A DNA stretch of 64,000 bases, taken from contig KQ964267.1 of assembly GCA_001566295.1 (NCBI GenBank), positions 132,096 to 196,095 on the forward strand, read 5' to 3'. Under the pieces are notes generated by a model that did no database searches, was not told where the DNA came from, and was given only the letters and a program-made list of their open reading frames with translations. Below, in pieces: positions 32,660-44,656 of the stretch. Source of the DNA: Microdochium bolleyi (taxonomy: Eukaryota > Ascomycota > Sordariomycetes > Xylariales > Microdochiaceae). The stretch's first letter is position 1. Every line of letters begins with the position of its first letter. The position numbers were made by a program, and so were the translations under genes.

Positions 32660-33517
32660 TCACATCTCGAACATGTCCAAGTACTGCACTCCACCACGTG
32701 CCGCGACCTCGACACCGCCACCTCCCTCCTGCGCCTCCAGCAGCGCCAGATGCCACGAGTACCTGTCATGCACCACCGTCATGGCCCCTTCCTCCTCGTG
32801 CGGGACACTGGGCTCGCGCATCTGGAATCGCGCGCGGTGGTGGGTGTGGTGCTGCTGGTGTCGGTGCTGGTGATACCATTCGAGGAACATGGCCCAGGAG
32901 AAGCGTGTGACGAGTTGCGAGGAGGTGTCAGTGGTCGTGATGAACTCGGCCAGCGCGGCGATGGTGGTGGTGGTACCGACAAGGCCTTGCAGGTTGTCGT
33001 GAAGGCGGAGAACGGCGTTATTTTGGGCGAACTTTGGTCTGCGCGGCGGTGATGCCGAGCTGCTGGCTTCGTCGTTGCAGTGTTTGTTGCTCCGAGCAGC
33101 GGCCAGGTGAACGTGAGCGTTACTGTTGCTGTCGCTGTCGCGGCGCGCGCGCTTCACTTGGCGGGGTAGGCGCCAGGAGCTGTTGACTGCCAGTGCCTCC
33201 GGTGGTGGTGAGGGAGATGCTGATGGCGCGGCGGCTGGAAAGAAGAGTCGCTGATTCTGAGTCTGCTGATGCTGTGACTGAGGTGTTGCCGGCGGCAGTG
33301 GTGAGGGCGCGGTGAAGACGCTGTCCGGCGAGGTGGACTCGCGGCAGCGCTTGAGTAGCGGGCTAGTGCTGCCGCGCAGGAAGTCGCCGTTTTGCTCCAG
33401 GTCATCGTAGCTGTGACCGCCGCCGTCGCAAAAGGCTGCATCAGACTCTTCCTCTTCCTTTTTGATCTTGATCGTGGTGCCGAGAGCGTCCATCGTACTG
33501 GCGGGCTGCTCGGGCAT
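32660..33517 (-). CDS. Low-complexity protein of unknown function
   Basis: Not recognised. Single-exon frame of 285 aa with ATG at 33517. The N-terminus has an acidic/lysine segment (TIKIKKEEEESDAAF), in which IKKE fits the consensus of a sumoylation site. Then come Ser/Pro-rich and Gln-rich disordered regions with a possible nuclear signal (RQVKRARR). From residue 170 a more ordered region with LRLHDNLQGLVGTTTTIAAL and FSWAMFLEWYHQHRHQQHH follows. The C-terminus is His-rich. The composition suggests a nuclear regulatory protein, but there is no known DNA-binding domain. Codon use resembles the neighbours, which supports a real gene. Confidence 0.6.
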   Translation of the reverse strand: MPEQPASTMDALGTTIKIKKEEEESDAAFCDGGGHSYDDLEQNGDFLRGSTSPLLKRCRESTSPDSVFTAPSPLPPATPQSQHQQTQNQRLFFPAAAPSASPSPPPEALAVNSSWRLPRQVKRARRDSDSNSNAHVHLAAARSNKHCNDEASSSASPPRRPKFAQNNAVLRLHDNLQGLVGTTTTIAALAEFITTTDTSSQLVTRFSWAMFLEWYHQHRHQQHHTHHRARFQMREPSVPHEEEGAMTVVHDRYSWHLALLEAQEGGGGVEVAARGGVQYLDMFEM

Positions 33518-36500
33518 CGTTGTTGCTGGTGTTTCTTTTTGGGCTGTGTTGATGAGGGTGGTGATATGTGGTGTCAGGAGGAGGCATCGAGACGAAGGAG
33601 AAAGGGAAGGAGAAGGAGGGTGGCAGAAACAGCGTGAAGTTTTTGTGAAAATCGGGCTTCCTTTCCTTCATGTTCATTAATGTCCTGCTAGGAAGATTAC
33701 CCTGTTTTTCGACACTGCCAGAGATCCAGATCCAGTATCGACTCGTTGCCGCGACAACTTCGTGCACAGCTGTTGATCGCGGGTAGTCACTGCATAGAAA
33801 CTATGCATCAGCTATACGTGCTCAGCGAGAGAAATAAATCGTCTGGTTGTCCGAGGATACTTCCTCGCGGCTGTTAAGGGGAACGCAAGCGTGAACGGCC
33901 TAGTGAATGATACGACTGCTGCATCCGCTTCGCGAGGGGCCCGAGTGTGAAAGCATGTCGATATCCACAACGCTCTCTATAATCTCTGTCATATCTACCT
34001 CGGGGTGTTGGACCTGATGCGTGTGGGTGATATTCCATCTCAGGGCATGGAAAAGAACACAATAGGGAAGGGCAAACCCTTAGATAGGCCGTTGTACATG
34101 ATAGATGAGAATTCTTAGTAATATTCCAATCAAATAATAAACCGCATGGGTTTATGTTCGGGCCTCGTATTCCACTATATTAAAATGCATAGGGAGCTTT
34201 TTGTGTGACGTTCATTCGAGCTTTGTATGTTCCCTTGCAGGTACTTAAGGAAGCTACGTGGGAGTCACCTAATTCCTGTGCCTGGAATTACCAATCTCAA
34301 TGTCGTAATGCCTCTCTGGTCATTCATAGACCAGGACGAATAAGCAAGGGGTGCCAGGCAGACACTGTGCTCTTCTACCATTGCGAGAAAGAACCTTGGG
34401 ACATCGTTCAGGATCTTTTTATTTGTCAACAAGGCTCAAGAGCACAGCTGGGGTTGTTGCGTAGGTACATGTGGTCTACTGGACACAAGACCAAGCGGCA
34501 ACAGGGGCCCGCGTGTAGCCCATCGGTCCAAACACTGTGCCTAGCCCGCCTATCACATTATGTCCAGGAGTGCAGCGTCAGTAGGGAGACCGGGTGCCTG
34601 TTCTGATGGTGCTAGTGCTGGTGCTGGCGAACAAGGTGTTGACGGCTCAGAGATGTGAGGGTTCAGGCAAGAAGTACCTGCGTAGGAGCAACTTGTACAC
34701 GCCGGGGAATTGGCAACGGCGTGTGTGTCAATGCACTACCATGGCTACAGGGCTTAGCCGTCAGCATATCTATCTTCCCTGCCAGATGTGGCAGTCCTGT
34801 TGTGAATGGGTGGGAGGCCGTGCCAGGGGTCCATTGCACATATTTGGAGAAGTGACACAGCGAACCGTTGGCATGGGACCAGACAATGCGAGGAATCCGG
34901 AGGGGCACTGGCTCCCAGGGTCCCTGATTCGCTTCGGCAAGGCCCCGACTGTGGACTTGGCTGTGTACTTTTGTTATTGCTGTGTCGATCTCTACCCGAC
35001 CAGCATGTCCAAGCCTCAGGCTCTTGATCCAATCTCGGCAGCCAGCCAAATCGTGCCCACTCACGAGCCGGCATCTTGGGATCAACGAGACAACCTGAGG
35101 GCAAGCCCCGGTGCCCCATCGTGAGTACAGCGTTCACAGGGCACGGCATTGCACAGCATTTTTTATGGCGGTCAACGACTCTGCCCCAGCTGAGCCGCCC
35201 AGCCCGTTACGCTTAAGCGTTAGGCTGCCCACCCTTCCGACATGACACACACACCAGACCGGCCCCCAACTCGCAGCCCTGCTGCTGACGGAGGAGTGGC
35301 TCCGTAAACAACTTGCCGCGCTAAGCTCCGCCACGGCAGCTCCTGAGGGGGACAAGCACAACTTCACGAGACACTTGCAAGAAGGGCGCAGGTGGCAGCA
35401 TCTGATTTGCCGACACCACTGGCAGATATTGGGACGTCCCATACGAGCGCGACGTTTGTCCTTGAAGCTCCAAATCCAGTGCTCACAACCAGCAGCGTAG
35501 AGGTCATCGATCCCCAACGGGGTGGTGGCCGACTAGAGCCTCCGTGGGGCGGGCACAGCCACCATCGCGAGGTATCTAGCCTGGACGATGTCGTCGCATG
35601 CAAGTGTGTCACTGTCCCGTCTTTCGTGACGCCCTTGAAGCTAGGGGAGGGAGAGATTTGCCCACGAAGGGCGCGGCTTGTAGACCTGCACCGAGCCGTG
35701 TAGTGACACTGTGATCGAGTAGGGCGCGCACAAGGACGCAACCGCACCTAGGCAGCGATGTGCAGCATATGGTGTGTATCGGTTGGTACCTGCGTGAAAG
35801 GATACAAAAGGACGACGACACGGGCCACGCGATTACCTACCCCGAGGGACTGAAATTACCTTCGAGCGAGCACACCGCAAACCCCTCCGTGGAGATGCAC
35901 GAGAACGCCGTGTGTGGCTGGCGGTTGTGGTGGTACAATGCACGTCACAACGCCACCTAGGTTTCTGTGCAAAGTGCAGATTTCTCTGGCGGCTCTCCAC
36001 GTTGGCAACGGCGGCCGTCCGAGAAGAAAGCCAGCGGGTGTGTGATCGAGATGAGGCGAGATGATTGGGGGGGGGGGGAGCCCAACTCGCAGTCTCTGAA
36101 AATAGAAACGACCGGCAGGAAAGCTTGTCCAATCGGCTGGCGTTGTGTATCGATACGGAGCTGGAGCAGCGCCTTCTCAATGGACAGACTCTGATCCCCC
36201 CTGGACGTGAGACGGCGTGCAACATGCAGTGTAGTGGGAAAAGGGCGTGTGGCTTGTGGTGGTGACAAGCTCCTGGCCAATGACCAGCACCGGGGCAGGG
36301 ACAGGGGCCAGCTGGAGCATCGGTCAAAAGTGCACTTTCGAGCTGAACGACGGGATCGGGAGCTTGCAGCCAGCAAGCATGTGGGGCAATGCCACTTCAA
36401 GGCAGCCTGAACGCTGGACCCGGTGCGCTGTTTCATGGCTTTGCGTTCGTAAGGTTACTCTGGTCCTCGGGGGGGTCTGAGGTGGTATTTGCTACCGAGG

Positions 36501-37447
36501 CGAGCCGAGTCGAGGGGTGACCTGAGCTATTTCGAGCTCGGACTGGTCATGTGAGCACACGATGAAGGGAGGGGATTGGGGTCACGGTAGGGGCCTGCTA
36601 GAAATTGATATGGGATGGTCGATAGACAGAGAGGCAGGACGACTGCGCCACCCGGTGCTCTAGACGAGGTCCCCTGGCTGTGACATTGGAGCTCGGTAGA
36701 AGATCGGGATGTGTTGAACACAAAAAGCACGTCTGGATCAGTGGCTGGCGGGTGTGCCTTATGACGTGCAGTAGCACAGCCTCGAACTGTACTGCTCGTA
36801 CACACATGTTTCTGATGGTCTTTGCATGCAGGCCGGCACAAGTTCCCAAGAATCCGGGTGGGCGCAGCAGCAGCAGGCGGACAGAGCTGCAGAAGCGACT
36901 CGATCTGTTGACCGGGGCCAGGCAAGGCAGGGTCGGGATCCATCCGAAAAAGACTCCAGCCTTGATAGGTCCAGCCCAGCGGGTCTTTCTAGAGGAGGAG
37001 AAGAAGGAGGAGTGCCAGCATTTTAGAGTATGCAGGGCTCTATTGTTCGACCCCTGCGGCCCCTGCAATTCCACCAACTGCCTCATCGTGCAAGATCAGC
37101 CCGCTTGAGCCCAGAGTCCTTGGAGGCGGCCTGGCCACTATAATCTCAACAGGGATCTACATGGGTCTCTGCTGCCTTTCTTCCGAACGGGATCCTGTTT
37201 CCAGGAAACAAGGCCCTCGGCTCGGTGGTCACCCCTCCTCTTCATCATGCGCGCCAAGCTTTTCATGGACCAGAGCTCGTCTTGGTCACAGCCCTATGGG
37301 GTTCCGGCAGAGCGTCCGTGGTGTGGTGCCGAGAAGTAATAACTACTTCAAGGCCTGGCCCAGCCCACGCACCCGCACCTCGGCCCGGCTCACAAGCTTG
37401 AATGATTCTCCCGACCTGGCGAACTGGAGGAAACCCGCGACCCGACT
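33518..37447. other. Intergenic region of nearly 4 kb without supported genes
   Basis: Open frames of 60-176 codons are scattered on both strands (for example 34594-35124 plus, 35833-36436 minus). None has a domain, splice structure or consistent codon use. The part 33780-34200 is visibly A/T-richer. A 12-base G run lies at 36067-36078. The last few hundred bases should carry the bZIP-like gene promoter. Confidence 0.5.
36067..36078. repeat. 12-base poly-G tract
   Basis: Uninterrupted run of 12 G in a gene-free region, opposite in strand sense to the 23-C tract at 15335. Confidence 0.85.
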
Positions 37448-38735
37448 ATGGAGACGTCGTCTTCAGTGGACATGGACAACAACGGCGCATCATCCGCCTG
37501 CAGTCCCGCAACGACGGTGGTCACTTTAGGCAACAACACCGCATGCTTCTCGCCGTTCACCGACGCGTCCGCGCCGTCGACGGTCTCATCGGCACCGTCG
37601 AGCCCGCTGGCGTTTGGGGACAAGTTTAGCCATTACCATCACGCTTCCATCGACAGCGTCGCTAGTGGCAGTCCGTCAGTCACAACACCGACGACGACGA
37701 CGACAACAACAACGGATAATGACGAGGATGACTGGCAGCACGTCACTGACCCCAGGGAGAGACGGAAAATACAAAACAGGATCGCCCAGAGGAAATACCG
37801 TAAGGACTGGACATTCTCGGGAGCTCCCATCAGGTGTCTCCCTAAACGTCACACTCGCTAACATGATACTGTACCTCCCTCTAGGAGAAAAGGCTGCCTT
37901 GCAGAGGGAGACAGACCGGCGAAACGCGCGCAACCAACAACTCGCCGGAGGGTCCTATGCTCGGCCGTGGGTCTGCAGCAATGACGATGGGCGGCCCCTC
38001 GTTCCGCAACGGCACGACGGCATCGGCACTGGCCATACCGAGCTCAGTGGGCTGCCATGGGGTGGGATCAATTTCGGCGGCGGTCCACGACAGCATGATA
38101 TCCGACAACAACGACAACAACAACAACAACAACAACAAGAAGCATCCCTGGCGGACGGCGGTCAGGCGGAGGCGATGCGCCAGTTCATGGAGAGGCAGAG
38201 GCTCTTGTGGCAAAGGCAGCAGATGCAGATCCATCGACGACATCGGCTGCGGGAGGAGGAGGAGGAGGAGCAGAAGAAGCAGCAATCCACAAGGCTCCAA
38301 GAACAACAGCGAGGGCAAGTGGGATCTTACCACGCGAGGACGGTTCCGAATCATCCAAGCCACCTCATGCCACCACCACCACCACCGCCGCCGCCGATAT
38401 TTACCACGTCCCAACTCCCGCAAGACGATGCCGATCTACACGCGATACCACATCCATGCTTGACACCAGCGACAGCCTTTTACGATGACGCAAGTAGCTC
38501 CTTTTATCCGCCATTTCAGCAAGATCCTCCAATACCACCCGCGGGATCGTTCGGCGAGGCCATGTTCTACGGCTCGGGTCTTGACTACTCTATGCAATAC
38601 CAGGCGACGCCCATCGACCCGTCCCTGCTCGCGAACATGGGCGGCGGCGCCGCCTTGGTCCTGGATGCCGACATGACGGACAGCGTCGCCATGGACGAGG
38701 AGACGGAGCGCGAGCTGCTGGCCTGGCCTGACTGA
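37448..38735 (+). CDS. bZIP-type transcription factor lacking a clear leucine zipper
   Basis: Probable DNA-binding regulator of 400 aa. Exons are 37448-37799 and 37885-38735 with an 85-nt phase-1 intron that cuts right after the basic region. The basic region at residues 101-118, DPRERRKIQNRIAQRKYR, matches the fungal NxxAQxxYR bZIP signature. It is followed by EKAALQRETDRRNARNQQ without heptad leucines. A conserved-looking SGLPWGG motif then appears (about residue 168). These two traits recur in a fungal bZIP-like subgroup. Downstream are poly-Gln (CAA runs), a Glu/Arg/Gln-rich coiled region (about 215-275), a poly-Pro run and an acidic C-terminus (MDEETERELLAWPD) that could activate transcription. 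Confidence 0.82.
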
Positions 38736-40910
38736 CGGGTCTCTGGTCGTGACAAGAAGAGCCAAGGATGATGGACACCATGGGCACATGGACCCATGGC
38801 GGTGATCATGATTCCACATCACGAATTATCAGGGTCTCGCGCCGGGGCGGCACAGGTCGCGGGGGGCTCTAAGAGGCAGTTGCCAAGACTACGCCACAAC
38901 CTGTCGGGCCGCGCTTGTTCACAAGCTCGTGGAGGATGCCCGGCGGCGGTTTAAGTGGGCGTCTTAATTAGAGGGAGCACCGGCAGCTTGGACAAGGGAC
39001 TGGAAATATGCGACGGGGAATACCTCGACCGCCCTGCTCATAGGTACCCCTCCTCGTTCCTCCTCATGTGAGAGGAGAGAGCATGTTTTGCAACACAGGA
39101 TCGTCGTCAAATGGTAGCCTGTCCCCTGCCGTGGCGCGTAGCAGAGTGGAGCGCGCAGGCGCAGGTGACCCCTGGAAGTCCCTGCGATGGAAGTGCCCCC
39201 GGCGAGCAAAAGAAAGGCAAAGTTGGAGGGCACTCTTTCCCGAGGGTACGGATTCCCCGGCCATGTACGCAGTACGAATACGCCGTCATAGGCAATGGCG
39301 GGAAGACACCGCGCAATACGGAGTCCTCGAGACGGCCCTTATGGCCCGAGGAACAACGTGCGATCAGTAGCTCGTTGTAGTAGCTCGTGGTGCTCCCGCG
39401 CCCAGGACAAGACAATCTAGACCGCCGTTTGGACACATGCGCCACAGATACAATTTGCCGGGACGAACCATGCTGTGCCGGCCCTGTGTGCTATTTTAGC
39501 GTGCATTCCAATGCGAAGGGAGTCAGGACACATCGTCTGGTCCGCCTCGCGGATCCTCCCACTGGCAGGCAGGCGAAAAGCAAAAAGACTGCCACCTGCG
39601 CTTTGTGGTCAACTCCGATGAGAGAGGAGGAAAACCCCTGGCGAGGGCATCCTCAGCCGCACGCACGCCAGGTCACATCCCCGACGAGGCCTTGCCCCCT
39701 GCAGACTTGCATGGCCAGCGTGCACTCGGAGCCCCTTCTCGCACTGCTGGACCTGGACCTGATTGGCGGCCGTCTTCTTCTTCTCTCCACTCGGCCGGAA
39801 GCGGGTTGGAGGCGGCATTTAGAGTTGCCGGCTCCTGGCGTATGGCATGACAGATCGGGCGGCGCCAGCGAGTGCCACCCGCCCGTGACGCCATGCCTGC
39901 CTCTTGCTCCTCCTTGACTGCTGCTCTCTGCTGCTGGGCTGAGCCGAGCTGCCCTGAGCTGCCCCGAGCTGCCCCGTGCTGTGCCTGGGCGGGCGCGACC
40001 CCGACGCGACCGACGAGCGAGACACGACCACCATCTGCCGCGCCTTTGACTTTGCGAGGGACGAGGCACGAGGCGCTCCCCCTCCGGATCTGGCAATTGT
40101 CCAGTTCGGCCCTCCGGACGGCCGCCCGTCTCCTCCCACCTCGCGCCTGCGTGGCCGCCCCGGCCGGAGCATCGCCCGGCAGAGTAAAAGTCGCATCATC
40201 TTCATTCCAATCGGCGCTTTGGGTTCAACAGCCCGCCACCTTCCAGAAGAGCGGGAAGCGCGTTCGCCTCTTGCGCGGTTTTCCGGTGAATGCGAACCTG
40301 GGATCCGGGTTCTCGATGCAAGGACCACGCAACGTTGTTTCTTCTACTCGGACATCTCAAGCTTGCTCGCATCAAGGTCCGACACGAGTGCACAGCAAGC
40401 GAGCACAGCCTGGCTCGAGGGCACGGAAGCAGAGACAAGGATGACAAAAGGACGTATGCCGCTCCTCCGCTACAGCGTCGCAGCCTGACCCGATCGATCA
40501 AACCCCCCTGGCCTGCCCCTCCCTCCTCTTCATTTTCTCCATCGTCGAAGGGCACCGCCGCCTTTGACCGCCACCACCAACCGTCGTGTCTCGGCTCGGC
40601 CACTCTCTGCAACGTCCCTACTCGCCTGCTGCGCGTGTGTGTGTGTGTGGCATACCCACGCTCCTGCGCCCCACGGACGGCGACCAACACCAGGTCTCAT
40701 CGGCCAAGCAAGGCACGCTGCGTCTCCGGGCCAATCACTACGGCGTACACAGGTCCCGACCTCAGGGGTACATCCCCGGAAGTGGCCGACTGATGTAAGC
40801 ACGCGACTCCAGCAGGCGCTGCACGGTCACATCACCAGGACGAGCATACACAAAGACTCGGCAGCATACCGGCTTGTGTCGCCGCCCCGCGCAAGGGGTC
40901 GGTCGCCCAC
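38736..40910. other. Intergenic region before the large regulator
   Basis: About 2.2 kb. Several GC-rich frames overlap at 39600-40800 on both strands but end in one another and contain no domain. An unusually long promoter or 5' leader for the gene at 40911 is likely. It contains a short GT repeat (about 40634-40649). Confidence 0.45.
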
Positions 40911-43900
40911 ATGGCGGGCAACCGGCGCACCCCGGCCTCACGACCATCGCCTGCTCCCTCGGCGGCCTCCTCCAGAGCACCACCGCCAGCCGAGACCACC
41001 AGCCTCGTGTTCCTGCACCACGGCTCCTCCTCGTCCTCCCGCAACCAGCCGGCGCTCACGACGGCGGCCCGCGCCCATGCCTCGCGCCGCGGCCACTCCA
41101 AGAGCACCGCCGCGGCCAGGCGGGGGTTCCGCTTCGTCTCGGTCCAGGGCGACGGCACGAGTAGCGTCGCCACTCCGAGGTCCGTCGAGTCCACTGACGA
41201 CGCTGGCGGGAGCAGCAGTGCCGTGAACAGCGACTATGGCGGCAGCGTCGCCGGCGCCTCCTCTCGGCAGGGGTCCACAAGCTCGACGTTATCAGGCCGG
41301 ACCTCGACGCCGCCGATCGAGGCCGCGGTAGTCCCCACGCATGACTTCCACCATCACGACTTCCATCTGCAGCAGCAGCAGCACCACCACCACCACTACC
41401 AGCAGTACCAGCAGGGTGTCATCGTGATAGACTCATCGGGGGCCGTTGTCGCGGCGGCGGATGCGAATCCACCACGCAGCCTCCGTGCCGACTCGTGGGA
41501 CCCGTTTGACTCCTTGTCGGTGCATAACTTGTCCCGTTCGGAGTCGTTCATGCTGCATTACGGTACGCCTGCTGTTTTCTCTCCTCTAGAGTACCCTCTT
41601 ATATTCCTCGCACGGACTGCCTCTCATCGTATCAAACAAGTCACTGACAATACCTGCCAGCCCTAACAACAACATGGGCCAAGTTTGGCGAGTCCCAGAG
41701 CGGCCAGCAGGAGCTGGCACAGAGCTGGACCTGGGCGACCATCGAGTCCCCCGCCGCGCTGTTCGCCCAGATCGCCGGCGCGGCGGCACATTACCTCACC
41801 GTGCCGTACGCCGACGGGGCCACCCAGCGCGAGGCGTTCACGACGAGCCTCCAGGCCAAGCAGAAGGCGCTGAAGGCGCTGCAGTACGAGATCGACCGGT
41901 TCCACAAGCAGCAGGAGCTCGAGGACCGGCAGCGGCGGCAGCAGCTGCTCATCTCGGACCACTGCTCGCCCCAGACCGTCCCGTCGCCCGGGTCGAATCC
42001 GTCGTCGTCGTCGGCCGCGGCGTCTCCGACCTCGACGTCGTCCCCGTCGTACATGTCCGGCTCGATGGCCGTGCAGCCGGTCTCGGCGTCGGCGGCCGCG
42101 GCCGCGGGCGCGACGGACAGCATGGTCCTTGCGATCCTCGTGCTGGCTGTGCATGACAGCATCGACTTGACGCCCGTCCCGGAGCCGCACCCGCTGGCGC
42201 CGCTGGCGACGTATCGCGACATGCAGTAAGTGAACTTTGGTTCTTTGTGGTTGGCGCCTTGCCAGGTGCACAGCTGACGCAAGTTATTTCCGACAGTATA
42301 TATGGGCAGATGGCCATGAGGGACGAGCACATGACGGCACTATACAAGCTCGTCGAGCAAAAAGGCGGGCTGCCGCAGATGAACCAAACAGTCTTTGGCT
42401 ATGTCCTACCACCGTGAGTTCTCCGCATGTACCTTTGTCCTTGCTCCCATGCTCACATTCTTCACCAGCGCCGACATGCTCTACAACCTCCGCCGCGGTA
42501 CCGCCCCACGGGTCCCCTGCCACCGCCACCTCGTCCCCATGCGCGACACGGATGACTGGAGGCCCGACCCGCGAGCCGAGTTTCTCCTCGGCATATCCGG
42601 CTCCGCCTTCCGCACCGTGCAGTGCCCGCACGTCGTACACAACACCAGCACGACGATGCCGGGAATGATGCCGCCCTCATACTCGGCCACCGCGACGCGG
42701 ACCGTGAACATCGGCCTGGAAGAAGAGATCCTGAGCCTGCTGGGCCTCATGGCGGAGCTGACGGTCGCGTTCGACCACTACATCCGCGGCAACGACGATT
42801 CAGTCGTGTCTGGGAGCAAGGCGCCGCGGAATCTCGACTTCTTCGTCAACAACGCGGACCTCGTGGCGCACCGGCTGCTATGTCTGGGCTCGCTGTTCGA
42901 GCACCACAACGGGGAAGCCAGCCACGACCCGGGTGCGGCAGGATTCACGACGACAACGTCCGACTACGGCAGGATCACGAGCCATGCGCACAGCGGGTCC
43001 AGGAGAAGAGTCGTCAGATACCCACGATACCTCGTCCTGCGCGAGATCTCCCGCCGTGCGGCCATCGTGTACCAGGACATGGTCATATTCCCGACGCCCG
43101 CGCGGACGGGTGTCAAACTGCGGCACGCCAGGGCGATGCTGCCGCTGCTCAGAGCGCTGCGGCCACGGAATTATCCGCAGCAGCACCAGGCGGCAAAGGA
43201 AGAGGCAGGGGCAGCAGCTGCGGCGCGCAAGTACGCGGTGCCGGGAGGATTCGGGTACGATTATCTGCTGGGTGAGGATATTGGGCGGTTACATCTCCGT
43301 CGGCACCCGCACCACCACCATCACCATCAGCATGGCGCCATGGGAGCCCGCGGGGCATACTTTGAGGACCAGCTCGAGGTGGACGTTGTGTACGACGATG
43401 ACGAAGACGGTAGTGCGGACATCGACAGCGAGCTCGGCAGCGGGGAGAAGACACTCCTGCACGACAGGGCGGCGCACTTGTTAACATCGCAGTCCCTGCC
43501 GGGGTCGTCGACCGGGTCGCCGGCGCAGCACGACAGCCCACTACCGGGAGAGCACGATCAGCACCACCAACATCACCACCTCCACCACCACATCCACGGC
43601 AACAGCCAGAGCGAGACAGACTTCCTCTCCTGGGCGACCACCCTCGGCGCGATCGTGACGCGCTTCACGCCGCTGCAGGACGTATACGTGGCGCAGCTCG
43701 CCAGCGACATCGAGTACAACCAGAACGATCGCGAGGCGGAGCACTTTGCGAACCCGCCGATGGGGCCGTGCCACTATCCGCATGAAGGACAAGCAGGCGG
43801 CAGCGGTGGCGCCGCGGCATCATGGCAGGACCACAAGAGCAGGATGATGCGGTTCCTGTGGCTGGACGCGGTGTGCGACGAGCCCGGGCAGATCGTGTGG

Positions 43901-43945
43901 GAGCAGGCGCTGCAGGCTCTGGGCTCGAGGCGTGAGGCAGGATGA
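40911..43945 (+). CDS. Large fungal-specific transcription-factor-like protein
   Basis: 936 aa, likely nuclear. Exons are 40911-41562, 41661-42225, 42297-42413 and 42469-43945; the introns are 98, 71 and 55 nt, GT-AG. There is no Zn2Cys6 cluster. The N-terminal third is Ser/Ala/His-rich with a basic patch (AHASRRGHSKSTAAARRGFRF). From about residue 218 it follows the layout of fungal-specific TF-domain (DUF3468-like) proteins: TWATIESPAALFAQIAGAAA, a coiled LQAKQKALKALQYEIDRF, then AILVLAVHDSIDL and YGQMAMRDEHMTALYKLVEQ. These match the usual A..H..L..M..L region of such regulators. Later inserts are His-rich (RRHPHHHHHHQHG) and acidic (DDDEDGSADIDSE). The end WLDAVCDEPGQIVWEQALQA is conserved-looking. 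It could act as a co-regulator without its own DNA-binding domain. Confidence 0.8.
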
Positions 43946-44582
43946 CCGGGAGGTAGGGAAAAGGGCTAAGAGGGAGTTCCTGGGAGACCGACGACGCGTT
44001 GACCAGCCACGCGCATCCCTTAATGTGTCGGAGAAGAAAGATGAGGTCCTGGGAAATGAGTTACGCAAGGCGCCTGGGCGGTCTTTCGACATTATTCTTT
44101 CGTCGGATTTGATAATGGTATATAACTTTAGCCGAATGGAGAGTCTTATTCTGGCAGTACAAACCTTTACGACATTAGTGTCATGATGCCCATCTCAAGC
44201 AGCCTTGGAGGGTATGTTGAGGTCGTGCAGGTCTAGAGCTCAGCTGCGGCGACGTGCAAAGAGAGCGACGATTGAGCACGCTGAACTGCATGAGGATGGG
44301 CCTGTGCTCTTCTAACGCCGGGTCAACCCAGGAGATCGCGTCAACAGCGCTGTTCGGCCTGGCCATCTGGTAGGCCAGCTGTAAGGAGCAGTGGTTATGG
44401 TCCTGGGAGGGGGAGACTATCTCATGAGTGAAACGAGCTGCCTCGTTGCTGTTCTTCAAGCTTTCGCGTGCTCGTGCCTGCAGGCTGTACGTCGTCGCAA
44501 AAGACAAAGGTCTGAACCTCGCAGATCGATTGGGAATCAGAAGACAGCAAAAAGAGAACGCCCTTGTCGCTTCTCACAGGCA

Positions 44583-44656
44583 TGATCCGTCACGGACTTG
44601 AACCGCAGACCTTCAGTGTGTTAGACTGACGTGATAACCAACTACACCAACGGACC
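44583..44656 (-). tRNA. tRNA-Val (anticodon AAC)
   Basis: A 74-nt cloverleaf on the minus strand without an intron. The 7-bp acceptor stem pairs GGTCCGT with ACGGATC (one G-T), with discriminator A at 44583. The D-arm starts GTGTAGTTGGTTATCAC. The anticodon stem TCAGT/ACTGA encloses the loop CTAACAC, giving AAC. The T-loop is TTCAAGT with a five-pair stem containing two G-T pairs. Boxes A and B have the usual RNA polymerase III form. Confidence 0.92.

Noticed and set aside
32404..33052. Plus-strand frames overlapping the low-complexity gene
   Set aside because: They are antisense to the longer minus-strand frame and have no domain.
35833..36436. Minus-strand Arg/Ser/Pro-rich frames
   Set aside because: No ATG context, no domain, and both strands look equally open.
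39600..40800. Long GC-rich frames before the large regulator
   Set aside because: Several strands and frames are open at once, as expected from GC-rich DNA; none shows a motif.
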